Source: Linanthus parryae
Lineage: Eukaryota; Streptophyta; Magnoliopsida; Ericales; Polemoniaceae
DNA length: 64,000 nt
Direction: 5' to 3'
Assembly (NCBI GenBank): GCA_023055425.1
Contig: JALGPY010000001.1
Location: forward strand, 144,671,368-144,735,367
Each line of letters opens with the position of its first letter. The first letter of the stretch is position 1. This document shows, piece by piece, positions 22,522-33,666 of this stretch. The notes under the pieces are model-generated. The model was not told where the DNA came from and made no database searches. It saw nothing but the letters and a program-made list of their open reading frames with translations. A program made the position numbers and the translations under genes.

Positions 22522-22697
22522 TCACTGGCTCATATTGTTGAGCAATTCCAGACAATGCTGGAACTTGCTCTCCGGAACCGGCTTGGTGAACATATATGCG
22601 GGGTTGTCAGCAGTCCCCACCTTCATCACCTTGATCCTGCTTTCACTTCTCAGAAAGTGATATCTGAAGTCAATATGCTTGGTCCTCTCATGATGAA
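22522..22697 (-). pseudogene. C-terminal tail of Copia RNase H
   Basis: The minus strand encodes ERTKHIDFRYHFLR, then a TADNPAYMFTKPVPESKF segment and a stop at 22522-22524. This is the standard end of a Copia polyprotein. Open frames on the other strand here are shadows. Confidence 0.85.
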
Positions 22698-23754
22698 TGA
22701 AATGACCCGTGATCTCGGTTCAGAGTTAAAGAGACAATCGATAACCAAAAGTAGAAATATAGTTACGAATATTACATTTTATTTAATATATACAACAATC
22801 TTGAGGAGATAAGATTACAAATATAATGTGATTGAAATAATTTATGTGATCTACTAAGTGATTTAAATGTCTTCGTCTCGATCCGCGTTCCCATAACCCC
22901 ACCTTGATTGATGACCTGCGATTTTAAAATGGCAAAATTCGATGCAGTTTTGAAGAAAATGATCAATAAAAACTGAGTAAATACATACTACGACATGTAA
23001 AGCAACGAGTGGCACATAGTTATGAGTTGAAATAAATCACGAGATTTGAAAGAATCCTAAGTAATAGAGTTGGGAACAATTTGGAACAATTATAATTGAT
23101 TGCGTAACGTGAACTCTCAACTTTAAAACATTTATAAATCATGAGTATTCAAGATATTCTTAGCCAAGTAAAGTGTCAACAGTAAACAAGTTCATTTGAA
23201 CTGATAAAAATATTAATTCACGAGTAGCATACGCTTTTCAATTCATTTCATTAGATTAGGCAATCAAGAGCCACAAACAACATCAATAGAGTAATCAAAC
23301 TTTCTTTCAATTCCAATTTAACCGTTATGTTTAGCTGAGGCATGTCCAGAGCCACCAGCAGGATCAATGTAGACAGAGGGATCACGAAGTAATCACAAAG
23401 GGTTCCTTCTAGGGTCTATCAAACCCTATTTCACCCGAGCGTTTAGGGAGACCATTCGTCAACCCCGCTCACAACATTAGCTAAAAGGCCTTAAGTGTCG
23501 ACACCCCTATATCGTATTGACCCTTACAAGTATAAGTAGCACTCTATAGCTCTAACAAACCCTTGGCCGCAATACCTTAGTAAATTTTGGCTCATCGGGG
23601 GCGGATTTGTGAACAATTAGGTTCTATACAATAATAAGAAGCATTGCTTCAATGATCTTAGCCATAAGAAAATGGAGGATCACTTAGCACCTCCCATTAA
23701 TAACACAACTTCGTACATCGTCCTAAATCTATTAGAGATATCTTATTAACTTTA
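22698..23754. other. Unidentified insert inside the deleted Copia
   Basis: About 1.06 kb separating the gag start from the RNase H end. It has no coding potential I can recognise and no clear terminal repeats. It may be an LTR fragment of another element or filler left by the internal deletion. Confidence 0.4.
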
Positions 23755-23955
23755 TTAATTAGAACTTCTTGGATACCAAAGCCCCAAGCCTCCCTTGTTC
23801 GCGGTCAAAGGTGCCCACAAGCCTTGCGATTTGATCAAAGCCTCCATATTTATCTTCCACAGACTGAAGTTGTTCCCTCCTGTGAACCTGTCGATCTTCA
23901 ACATCGATCCGGACGTTGTTCTTGGTGGATCTTGAATTCCAGTCGCGTGCTCCAC
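23755..23955 (-). pseudogene. N-terminal fragment of Copia gag
   Basis: Encodes IDRFTGGNNFSLWKINMEAL and KSQGLWAPL, the typical start of a Copia gag (F-x-G-x-N-F-x-x-W-K), then runs out of homology into a stop. Confidence 0.8.
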
Positions 23956-24064
23956 CTAGATCGCAAAACCCTAGATTTGATTTCACCAAGTTGTGAAACC
24001 CTGGCTTTGCTCCGCCTTGATCTTGATCTTGAAACACCACCAAACCTGAGCTTTAATATCAATT

Positions 24065-24275
24065 TGTTATGACAAACCACCTCACAAACAACGAACGAAT
24101 AAAGAAGAGCACGGGATTTTACGTGGTTCGCTAGCGAAATATTCGCTAACTACCTCCACGGCGGAAAGTCATCATTCATTCAATTAAGAGGAACAATTAA
24201 ACTTTGTTTTGCATGCCTAACTAGAGAACCAAAGAGGTCCTTATATAGTGCTAGAGGTCACATGCGGCAAGGGAA
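24065..24275 (-). repeat. Truncated 5' LTR of the deleted Copia
   Basis: Matches 22011-22220 (for example TTTACGTGGTTCGCTAGC and ACTACCTCCACGGCGGAAA). Similarity stops near 24275, before the expected LTR start, so the U3 part and the right target duplication are lost. Confidence 0.85.
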
Positions 24276-25249
24276 TAAAACCCATGGGTTAATCATGTTA
24301 AACACTTCAAAATAAGTTTTATAAGCTTTCTTCAGAGTCTTAACAGAATTTCGAGAAATTGATCCTAAAGTTGACTGAACAACGTTTTTTAGTATGAAAT
24401 GTAAATCGGAAACAAACATCATTGAAGTATCATAATTTCTTCGATACTTGATCACATATTGTTATCCGTTCTCCTTTGAGAAGCTGGTTGATTATACTTC
24501 AAATCACTCTTAGAGAAGAATCTTTCATTTCCTAAAAGATTCCTCAGAAATCAAGCTCAAAGTAACTACCTTGAAATTGTGAAATCTCTAGAAAATATTT
24601 CAAGTGTTGATCAATGATTTTCATCCAACTTTGACCACAATTATCTTCTCGTATATTTTGAATCTTGGAGAGATCAGATATGTTCTGGAAACCTGATACT
24701 TCAATGTACAAAACCCTATTTTAATATTCGTAAATTTGTTTCGTAGTTTTTTTGAGTAAATATGTTTCTTAGTTGATAGAAATTGACTGTGAAGTTGGCC
24801 AGTTGAGAAGATATTGTCACAAATTTGACTTCAAATTTGACTTATCAGATGACCTAGTTGACCAGAATGCCCTTCTAGAAACATTCTAAGTCTAAGGGTC
24901 AAGTCTGACCAAGTTTGACTTGCTGAAACCCTGGCCTGATTGAGTTGTACACGAGGGGCAAATCAGTAATTTTAAAAATAACTTGAATTGGTCTTTGTAG
25001 TGAATGCCAACCAATCCAATCAGGTTAGTCCTAAATCACTTGGTTCGAAATAAATTGCGTTTCCAAATGTGGCGATATTTGACAGGCAAATCATAACTCT
25101 GGGCATGAGCTCATGTCTCTATATAAGTTTCATGACATATGGAATCAGTCTGTACCAATCAGTGTTGAAATTGAATAAAATTCAACTATATTGGGCTTAA
25201 GCAGTCACACATTACTAGCTTTTGTCGTCGCGTCATATCTCGATGAACT
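24276..25249. other. Intergenic or degenerate repeat, nothing recognised
   Basis: AT-rich, no gene. The last 50 bases already resemble the leader of the next Copia remnant. The rest could be the missing U3 region of the deleted Copia or unrelated DNA. Confidence 0.4.
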
Positions 25250-25660
25250 AAGCCGCCTTGCTTTGGCAAGCCCAAACTTATTCCATCTTGATCATGACGA
25301 GTGCTAAGCAAGAGAGCGCAAAGTGGAGCAACACTTCAAGCCTTTCATGACAAGCTTGCTCTTTGAAAGAGATTCTTTTAATGTATGATCATATCATACG
25401 CCTCCATATTTCTCACCTAGCTTCCAAAGCTCAGATTTCATGGGAGCTGACATGTGACAGGTTACATCTAAAGAACCATTCTTTCATGTTCCTTCCATAA
25501 GGCTTTAGTGAGTTTTAGTAGTTGGTGGGAAGAGAACTTTATGCTCTACAATGTACAACATTTTTCCTTTATTTGAGAACAATTCTCAATTTTATACCAA
25601 TCTAGAAAATAGATTCCAGACAGCCTGTCCATCTCGGACATAAAGTCGTGTTTCGTTTGT
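25250..25660 (-). pseudogene. Degenerate Copia gag start
   Basis: Aligns by eye with 13560-13890 of the nested element (GAGAACAATTCTCAA...ACCAATC, then CTTCCAAAGCTCAGA, then CAAGCTTGCTCTTTGAAAGA) with many indels and no long open frame. Confidence 0.65.
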
Positions 25661-27370
25661 TTAATGCTATGGGTATTCAACACTTATAGGATTATGCAAA
25701 GCATTGTGACGTTTAACTATATTCAACAAGGATTTAAATTGTCAAACATAGCTCCCACTATTTTTCTCGGATTAATAACCCTGCGGAAAATATCATATAT
25801 ATTTTCTAGTGGGTCCAAGATTCCTTTTTCACTTTTTCTTGAGCTTGCTTTGGCAAGTCACCCAAGAATTGGTTACTTAGGTAGGAACCATTCCAATTGC
25901 ATCCCATGCAACTCTTGGTCCAATTAGGTGAATAACTCTTTTATTCTTTATCCTTTAGATAACGCCTAATTGACATGCCTCTAGGTTCATCAATCCAATT
26001 GAGTCTTACCCAGTTGCGTCCAACCTCTTGCTTCAACATACACACATTACTTGCTTGTGTCATCCGCAACACATCATGGTGAATTAAAATCGCCATGCTT
26101 TGGCAAGCCCGAATTTTAATAAACCCTGATCATGAAGGGTGTTTAGGCAAGAGAAGGCAAAACGTAATATTTTATTTTGAGGGATTTCAATAGTCATTAT
26201 TCGTTTGGTTGATCACATCAACATGATCTACTTATTTGGATTGGGCTATCCACAATAAAAGACCACCTTTGTTTATTATTATCTTGTTAATGTTTTGCTA
26301 GTATCGCCATACACACAAAAATAAATAACAAGACATAAATAATAAATATCCACAAAAGAAAAATTAACGTGGCATGGATATGGCCCCTAGACTAAGATAT
26401 TACCAAGCCAATGATAATATCTATGTGCCATAAAGTGACAAGCTCATCTCCATGTGCTCCACGATAGCCGCGCGCCTAGGGGGTGTCTTTTTGTCTTTTG
26501 GCTTCTTTGGTTCTCTGATCTTCTTCTCCATGCTCGTGGCTATCATATAAATATTTCTAATTCTAGAATAACATCTAGAATAAATAAATAATAAAAGCCT
26601 CACATGTCGAGGAGAAAAGACGACTCGCAGGCCGTAAAATCTAATTAATTATTACATTAATTTGATCAGCTCGCAGGCCGTAAACCAAATCACAAAAACA
26701 TAAAACATCCACAACCTAGGCCATATCCATTCACCATGCAACCAAGCACATAATAATGTTAAAACCAATTTTAACGCGCTTGTTCAATTTTAATTGAATT
26801 GGGTAATTAGGGTTACAACGGTCCAAGGATTTCACCAAGGGAATGGCCGAGCCAACCAAGGAACCACCACACTAGGCCCGGGCCGGCCGACCCCCTTAGG
26901 GTGTGCCAGCCCCCTTAGGGCCGTGTGTCCTGGACGGCAAGGAAGGGAGGGGCGGTTCCCTTGTGGGGCCGCTCCTTCCCATGGAATTGTTTCCAAAACA
27001 AGTCCTTCCTTGGTTCCCAAATTTAGTTGTTTCCATAAACAACTTCCTACTTGTTGTCCAAGTTTATTTGTTTCCAAAACAACTTCTTCCTTGTTGCCCA
27101 AGTTTAGTTGTTTCCATATGGATATTTTCATATAATTGTTTCCATAATTGAAAAACTCATTTTTCAACTATGTGCCCATGAACCCCAATTCACATCCTAT
27201 GTGATTAAACTCACCAATTCTAACATCCAATGTTAAATTAGATATTGTTTATATTGAATCAAATTCAATTTGCATCTACTGTTTTAATTTCAGTTTTCGC
27301 GTAATATGAACAATACGGTGTATAAACTGAAATCGTAACACATAAAATCATGTTATGCACTACGACCTGT

Positions 27371-27383
27371 GGCTCTGATACCA
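27371..27383 (-). other. Primer binding site of the truncated Copia
   Basis: TGGTATCAGAGCC on the minus strand, one base from the LTR, as in the nested element. Confidence 0.85.
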
Positions 27384-27384
27384 C

Positions 27385-28778
27385 TGTTGGGTTTTGACGT
27401 AGGTAACGCAGCGGAATAACAAAATTCCACCAAGGATCACAGGAAGAGACATCATAACATGATAAGGGATATAGAAGATGTGTACCTTGTGATTGGGAGA
27501 TCACACGAAGAATAGTGTCCTCGTCTCTACGGTTGATCCACGTCTAGAGGTGAGATCTAGATTCTTCCTTATCCTAGTGCTAGATTGGACCGGAGGAAGA
27601 GGGAAGAATGAATCATGCAACAAGGACACAAGAGGATCGGCCTCCTCTTGTGGCCGACAGTGCGTAAGGGACGACTAAGGGGCTTCGGCCCTTTGTCTCT
27701 TGCTCTCTCTTGCTTTCTCTCCCACTCACTTATGTTATGAGCATTAAGTGTGGGAAGGAAGCTAGAGCATCCTTTATATAGTCCAACAACTCCTTGTTAA
27801 CTACATAAAGGCCATTCCTAGTTCTACATGAACTTGGATTAGTCCCTTCCTTGCAAATTAGTCCTACTAAGTTTGCAAGGTGTTGCAAAGTGACCCTTCA
27901 AATTAATTAATCATATTAATTAATCCCAAATCTAGTTTAATTCTATTTGACGTGTGACCCCATAGGTTTCTACTTAGTTGGTAGCAACTAATTGCTAACA
28001 TGGAGCGGTGTCTAGCAACACATCCATGTCACCCAACTAATAGAAATAGTCAGTGATCCCGACAAACCTCTTGTGCCCAATATCTCATATTGCACTATCC
28101 TTTTGTCTCCATATCCGGATTGGACACGAGACATAAATAGTCACACTCGTATATCCAATCCATAGTTCCTCGATCCTGGGAATATGCTTATGCAAGCAGA
28201 TAACATCAATATCTCCATATTGATTTATCTGAGTCTGGCCAGACATTCAATAAGCCTCATCCATCGAGTGGCCGTCCATATTTACTCTCATTGTGTGGGA
28301 GGGACAAATCCTCTCTACATCACTACGATCTCTAAGCTTGCTTCCTATCATTCCCGATAACTACCTTTATAATTACCCAGTTACGGTGTAACGTTTGATA
28401 ACATCAAAGCACGATATTTCACAACTAGAGTATATAGTGACTTCAAGTCTAAGGATTGCAGTATTATTAGCACTACGAGAAGCGATTGTGACTTTAACAT
28501 AATCTAATGTATCCTTCTCGTTGTGGGTCAATCCAGTATGCCATTACTCCTAATGCGCACCCATGTGTTGGATCGTGATATCTCCATATCAATCCAACCC
28601 CATACTAGTCTATAGATGATTGTCCCATTAATCATTATAAATGACTAGGGATATTTAAGAATATAACACTTATATTCTAAGGACTTCGTTAACGTATCTT
28701 CATATCGATAACATAAGGAATCATAAATCCATATATTTGTCACAATAAATTGATTGCCTCTATGGCACAATTCCAACA
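27385..28778 (-). repeat. 5' LTR of the truncated Copia
   Basis: 1394 bp, on the plus strand starting TGTTGGGTTTTGACG and ending CAATTCCAACA. Homologous to the LTRs at 8510-9939 and 15574-17001, with conserved blocks such as GTGTGACCCCATAGGTT and CCATACTAGTCTATAGATGA. TATA box on the minus strand at about 27772-27782. Confidence 0.9.
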
Positions 28779-29259
28779 ACTCCCGTGAGTCTGGGATCTT
28801 CTGGTAAATTTTTCACCTCAGAGAGGTGGGGTATTACATCCATTGTTGCCTGTAGAAAGTCACACTACACACTGTCGTAGCCTTACTCATATATGCTTTT
28901 AGGGCCCAAAAACCTTCTCACATAGAGAGATTAGCATGACCCAACATGTATTCGAATAAAATTGTGACAAGTGCGAATCTCTACAATGGAGGGACGAATG
29001 ACGCACGTTTCAACAAATGACGGTTTAGCGAAGGAATAGATTCTCTGCTAAAAAAAAGAATGACCCCTTCCGCGGGAATCACGGGTTCGACATAAAGGGT
29101 CTAAGAAGGTGCAGTTTGTCGGATCCGGTATCAAGCGATTCTGATTTTGAGCTATCCGATCCGGTTGTAGTGGACCAGGACCCGCCTTCTGGAGAGAAGT
29201 GTTTGTGATTTTTTTTTTCTTTGTGAAGACTCAGTTGTGTTTTATCCATTTTTTTTTGT

Positions 29260-29290
<31 letters not shown>

Positions 29291-30488
29291 GTTGCTTCAC
29301 ATCTTTGAGTAAAAAAATACTAACTCGGACGTTGGATGTGGAGTAGTGAGCCCTTGTGACTTGAAGTTACATATATTTCGATGCTATACTTTCTCACTCA
29401 AGTAAACAATGTTCCAAACTGGTTAGTAAAAATTGTTATACATTGCAACATGTTTGATATAAGACCGAGATGATTGTAATTTAATTAATCTAGCAAATAA
29501 ATAAGTACATGCTAAATATATAAATTAATTTTGAAATAACACCAAAGCTAAATCATTCAAGAACAGAGTTGTTACATTAAAAACACAAATAAGATACATA
29601 GGAACTTAACAAAAAGTTAACTTTGCTCATTACAACTTCAAGCATAATTCAAATTTGGTTGATGATCCACAACCACGTTAAGTTCATCGGCATCCACAAC
29701 TAAGTTGAATACAGGCTAATGTTATGGATCAGAAAGGTTAACATTGTAAAGTTGACAAAGCTCTTGTACATTGTGCGTGACATACGACAAGCTACGGTTC
29801 AGACCACCACCAGGCGGATTCAATGCGCTTTCGTTTAGTTCACCATCATGCTCCCTAACCCAACTCATGAATGGAATCTGAAGTTTGTCGAGCAGGAATT
29901 CCAATTGGGTTGCCGTGTGAGAACGACCAGTCCGCAGTAGCATGTCACTAGCCTAACTCCTTTTGCTCTATAAGCAACTTGATGAATTCACGCCATTCAT
30001 CGTTGGTCCAAAAGCCCACATGATCAATTACACTCATGCGGGCATTACGACGGCCAAGACTGGTTCCTCCACCACCGTGCATTCTGTCTACAACAAAACA
30101 GAAAAATCTATCAGATGCGTGCAATTACGAAGAATGAAATTTGTTACTACATCTAGATAAGAACGAGACTCCACATACCGAAAAGAAGAACTCAAATGAA
30201 GAGATAGCTCTTGCAAATATGGGAAAAATTTATGCAGGAAGATTGTATAACCAGAAGGAAAGCATTTATAGAGAAGACATACTATTTAAAAATGCATATC
30301 GCATATTTTCAGGAAACAGCTAAAAAGCACCTGAATTCGGAAAAAACTGTTTCCCGATCCGGCCACTCTGCACCCATGACATGACTAGGAATTGTCAGCA
30401 TTTATCACAGTCACTAAACGTTCAATTATGTTAAATTAACGTCTGGATCCAACAACTTACCCTGCCGGATCTGGCTGACTGGTAAAAA
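28779..30488. other. Unassigned interval with (TG)n-poly(G) tract and two small minus-strand frames
   Basis: Contains a (TG)n run leading into about 20 G (29257-29291) and two adjacent minus-strand frames: 29948-30082 (44 codons, with VIDHVGFWTNDEWREFIKLL) and 29722-29943 (73 codons, starting MLLRTGRSHTATQLEFLLDK). The first looks protein-like, perhaps Myb/SANT-like, but I cannot place either; they may be a decayed gene or transposon fragment. Confidence 0.35.
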
Positions 30489-30883
30489 TCTATATTATAA
30501 AATAGCATGGTTTAATTAATTTATGATTTTTCAACCGTTAGATTAAATCAATATCATCCCCACCATTAGATCTCACATACTTATTACATCTCTAACTACC
30601 CCCTCTCCTTGCACATCCCTAACTACCCACTCTCTTTGTACATCCGTAACTAATAGGAGATAGGTTTTTTCTCAACTACGTCCCTGACCAATAGGAGATA
30701 GGTTGTGAGTGATTCCCACGTCCATTATAATGCTCATCCCATATTTGGAAGTTGTTTTTTTTTTACCACATTTGTAAATATAATTTTTGGATAACACTTC
30801 TAAATTCATTTTACAAAAATACCTCTAAATTCAAAAATTATTAAATTTTGGGATAGTGCCCTCGGACACGGGCAATACTCTAG
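30489..30883 (+). mobile_element. Short non-autonomous Helitron, copy 2
   Basis: Begins TCTATATTATAAAATAGCAT after a host A and ends CTAG before a host T. A stem TGCCC/GGGCA sits about 10 nt before the 3' end. It aligns along its whole length with the inverted copy at 2883-3240, including a purine-rich internal tract, but is about 37 bp longer through indels; for instance an extra ACCAATAGGAGATAGGTT-like segment near 30690 repeats the block just before it. Confidence 0.8.
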
Positions 30884-32120
30884 TACCCAATAATCTAGCA
30901 CATCGAAATGGGCAGAATTTAATTTCAAATAACCTGTCCATTAATTCATTGCTTCTAACGGATACATCTTGTATAGTTCGATTTGAGGATGTTCAAATTA
31001 AAAAGCATCATCATGTACCTTTTTTTATCGCTATTATTAGTGGTTGGCACTGTCAAGTTACCAGCATATCAAGTTTATTTCTACTATTATCGGCTCTTAC
31101 CCTCCTTGTAGATACCAACATAAATTTCGTTGCGTTAAAGTGCTTCACTTTCATCTTGTTTACAAAATAAGCTTCTGTGCGTTAAAGGCTTAAAGCACTT
31201 CACTTTCATCTTTTTTTAACACATCACAGGATCGCTTTAGTATAAAGGTACTTTTTCAGAAGTGTTTCAGAATAAAGTACCATACTTGTATCTACATCAA
31301 AACTCTCTATTTTTTTGTTTATAGAAACCTTTGGTTTTGCACACTATTCCTTAGACAAATCTAATTTCTGTGGCTGAACAATCCTAGGACAAATAGCTCA
31401 TGTCCAGTACCATGTGATCCAATCAAAAGATATCATTAACATAAATGTTCGGCATCAAGAACATAGCAATTGATTGCATAGGCATCTAATCTGTTATTGT
31501 ATGTGCCATTGTTGTCTCTTGCAAACAGAAACCGCATTAAGGTCTGTAGGCCAGGCTAGTGTGCAATATCTAAAACATAGTATTATATTGTTTGGATTTG
31601 TTTTCTATTACAAAGGCATTGAATGCTCTACAAAAAAAGATATTCTAAAACATGTCGCTTCACGCTTAAACAATTTTATCTTGTAACATGTGCGTGCTAT
31701 AAACTAGTTTATTCAATGTGGTAAAATAGAGATCATATAAAACACTTTGTTTTTCAACGGGAATCAATTGATTTGTTGCACAACCATACGAATTTGATAC
31801 TTCATACTTAACTCATCATTAACTCATCATTCTAGTGAGCTGTGAGGTTTATTCACAACTGAGTTGCGAAAGTACAAAGAAGATGAGGGGTAAGAATTGG
31901 AATAAGTGAGAAGTATAAGGATGATCCAGAAATACATGCTTGGGCTAAGTAGGGAAACATTATCAAGTTTTTAATACTTGGGCTAGTGAACTTTCTTAAT
32001 GGACTACAGAATCCAACCACCTTGTTATTTTTATCAGGTCTTGAAGCCCAAGGGTATAGGAAACTGGTCACACAACACCTCCCTATCTCTTTATTTGAAT
32101 TCCACATAAAATATTAACTA

Positions 32121-32310
32121 GCTAAAACGCGAAGTTGTTTATTCATCCTGTTATGATTTGTGTTGGTTCTTGAACAAAGAAGAAATCAATTCTTTAAAAT
32201 TCCATAAGCCTTCACCCCGCGCTAAAAGCGCTTATTCATCCCGTTATGATTTGTGTTGGTTCTTGAAAAAAGAAGAAATCAATTCTTTAGAATTCCGTGA
32301 AATGTTGGAT
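32121..32310 (+). repeat. Tandem duplication of about 97 bp
   Basis: Two units share TTATTCATCC(T/C)GTTATGA and GTTGGTTCTTGAA(C/A)AAAGAA. They read as one open frame of 61 codons (32158-32343) whose two halves repeat CWFL(N/K)KEEINSL. No homologue recognised. Confidence 0.8.
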
Positions 32311-32628
32311 AATATAATTTATCGACTTGCAAATCAAAGTTAATAATATGTGCTCTTCTAGTTTTCCTTGCTTTTTCATTGTTTTTTCTGTTTTCATTTT
32401 TCCTCTCACAACGAACACCGAAAGAACCGTTTTTCTTTTCTATTGTCCTGCTATATCTTCTCGTGCTAAAAAAGTTAAAAACAATTGATGGTGTCGGGCT
32501 TCAATTGAATCGGCCACAAGAAAGAAAATAATATAACATTCTCATCCATACACATCAACATATTCTAAATCAAAACCTTATAACCCTCTTATGCAATCAA
32601 ACCCGTTATTATCTTCCTCAAAAAAACC

Positions 32629-32629
<1 letters not shown>

Positions 32630-32694
<65 letters not shown>
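32630..32694. repeat. (TTA)n microsatellite
   Basis: About 20 TTA units. Confidence 0.95.
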
Positions 32695-32695
<1 letters not shown>

Positions 32696-33612
32696 TGAAG
32701 GAAAATTTTCAGAGTTACATTATATGTTTTTTTTTGTATATGATGAGTTAAAAGTAATTTTAAGTTATGTGCTAATTGCCCCCTACTTATGTATATAATC
32801 GATTAATTAGTTTTCTGTATATTTCAATTAATTACTTTCTGAAAAATACTTTGATAGTTTTTATGATAAACTTAGAATCATCTAAAAGAAAAATTGGCAC
32901 ATGTCTGACACTGACATATTATGGCATATTTTCAATGAATGTGGAATGTGTGTGATCCATAGTTGGCACTTTTATTTAAAAATTGTTCAAGTTTTCATCT
33001 TGTAATATAAAGAAAATTAACAAACACACACACACACACATAAATTTAACCAAAACGAGGATAAGCCTATAATTGGACTCATCATGACCTTGCATTAGGT
33101 ATGCAATATAAACATGATCCTGAAGAATTAGCCCAAGAGTAAAGGCATTTGATAGTCAACATCCCATGACACGCGTATGAATTGTTTTCAACATTCACAT
33201 GTATATAAATAAAGTATATATACGTAATAATTTTCTTACTTGGAATTGTTGGATCTCTATTACCACTCCGTTCCCTCTCTCCTACCACTTTCTATTTCTG
33301 TCCGTTCCCTTTCTTCCTACCACTTTCCTCATTTGGCAAGTTTAAAGTTGCAAAATACCTATTTTACCCCTCAGAAAAATACCCTATAATTATTATTTAC
33401 AATATAATTAATGAAATTGGACCCCACTAAAAACAACAAACCAACCCAAAATTATACACATAGCCGATCAAACATCCATCTGACCCATTTTTTTATCACT
33501 ATCCTCATCTGGCCCATTATACTAAACATACCCAAAACACTAACCCAACCCTATCTCTCAAACACTCTAAGTCAGAATCATTCCTCTCAACTACTCTACA
33601 CACACAGCCGGA

Positions 33613-33634
33613 GAAATAGAGAGAGAGAGTGAGA

Positions 33635-33666
<32 letters not shown>
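33613..33666. repeat. (GA)n microsatellite
   Basis: GA repeats with a few interruptions, upstream of a GC-richer segment. Confidence 0.9.

Larger units (their letters stand above)
22011..24275 (-). mobile_element. Internally deleted third Copia element
   Basis: Reading on the minus strand: a truncated 5' LTR (24065-24275), a degenerate PBS (TTGATATTAAAGCTC), a gag start (23755-23955), about 1.06 kb of unrecognised sequence, the last codons of RNase H (22522-22697), a purine-rich tract AAGGTGGAGATA and a complete 369-bp 3' LTR. Most of pol is missing. Confidence 0.8.
25250..28778 (-). mobile_element. Truncated Copia related to the nested element
   Basis: Minus strand: 5' LTR (27385-28778), PBS, leader (about 25660-27370) and a rearranged, degenerate gag start (about 25250-25660), then truncation. 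Leader and LTR are collinear with the nested Copia at 8510-17001 but clearly more diverged. No 3' LTR or right target-site copy was found. Confidence 0.85.
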
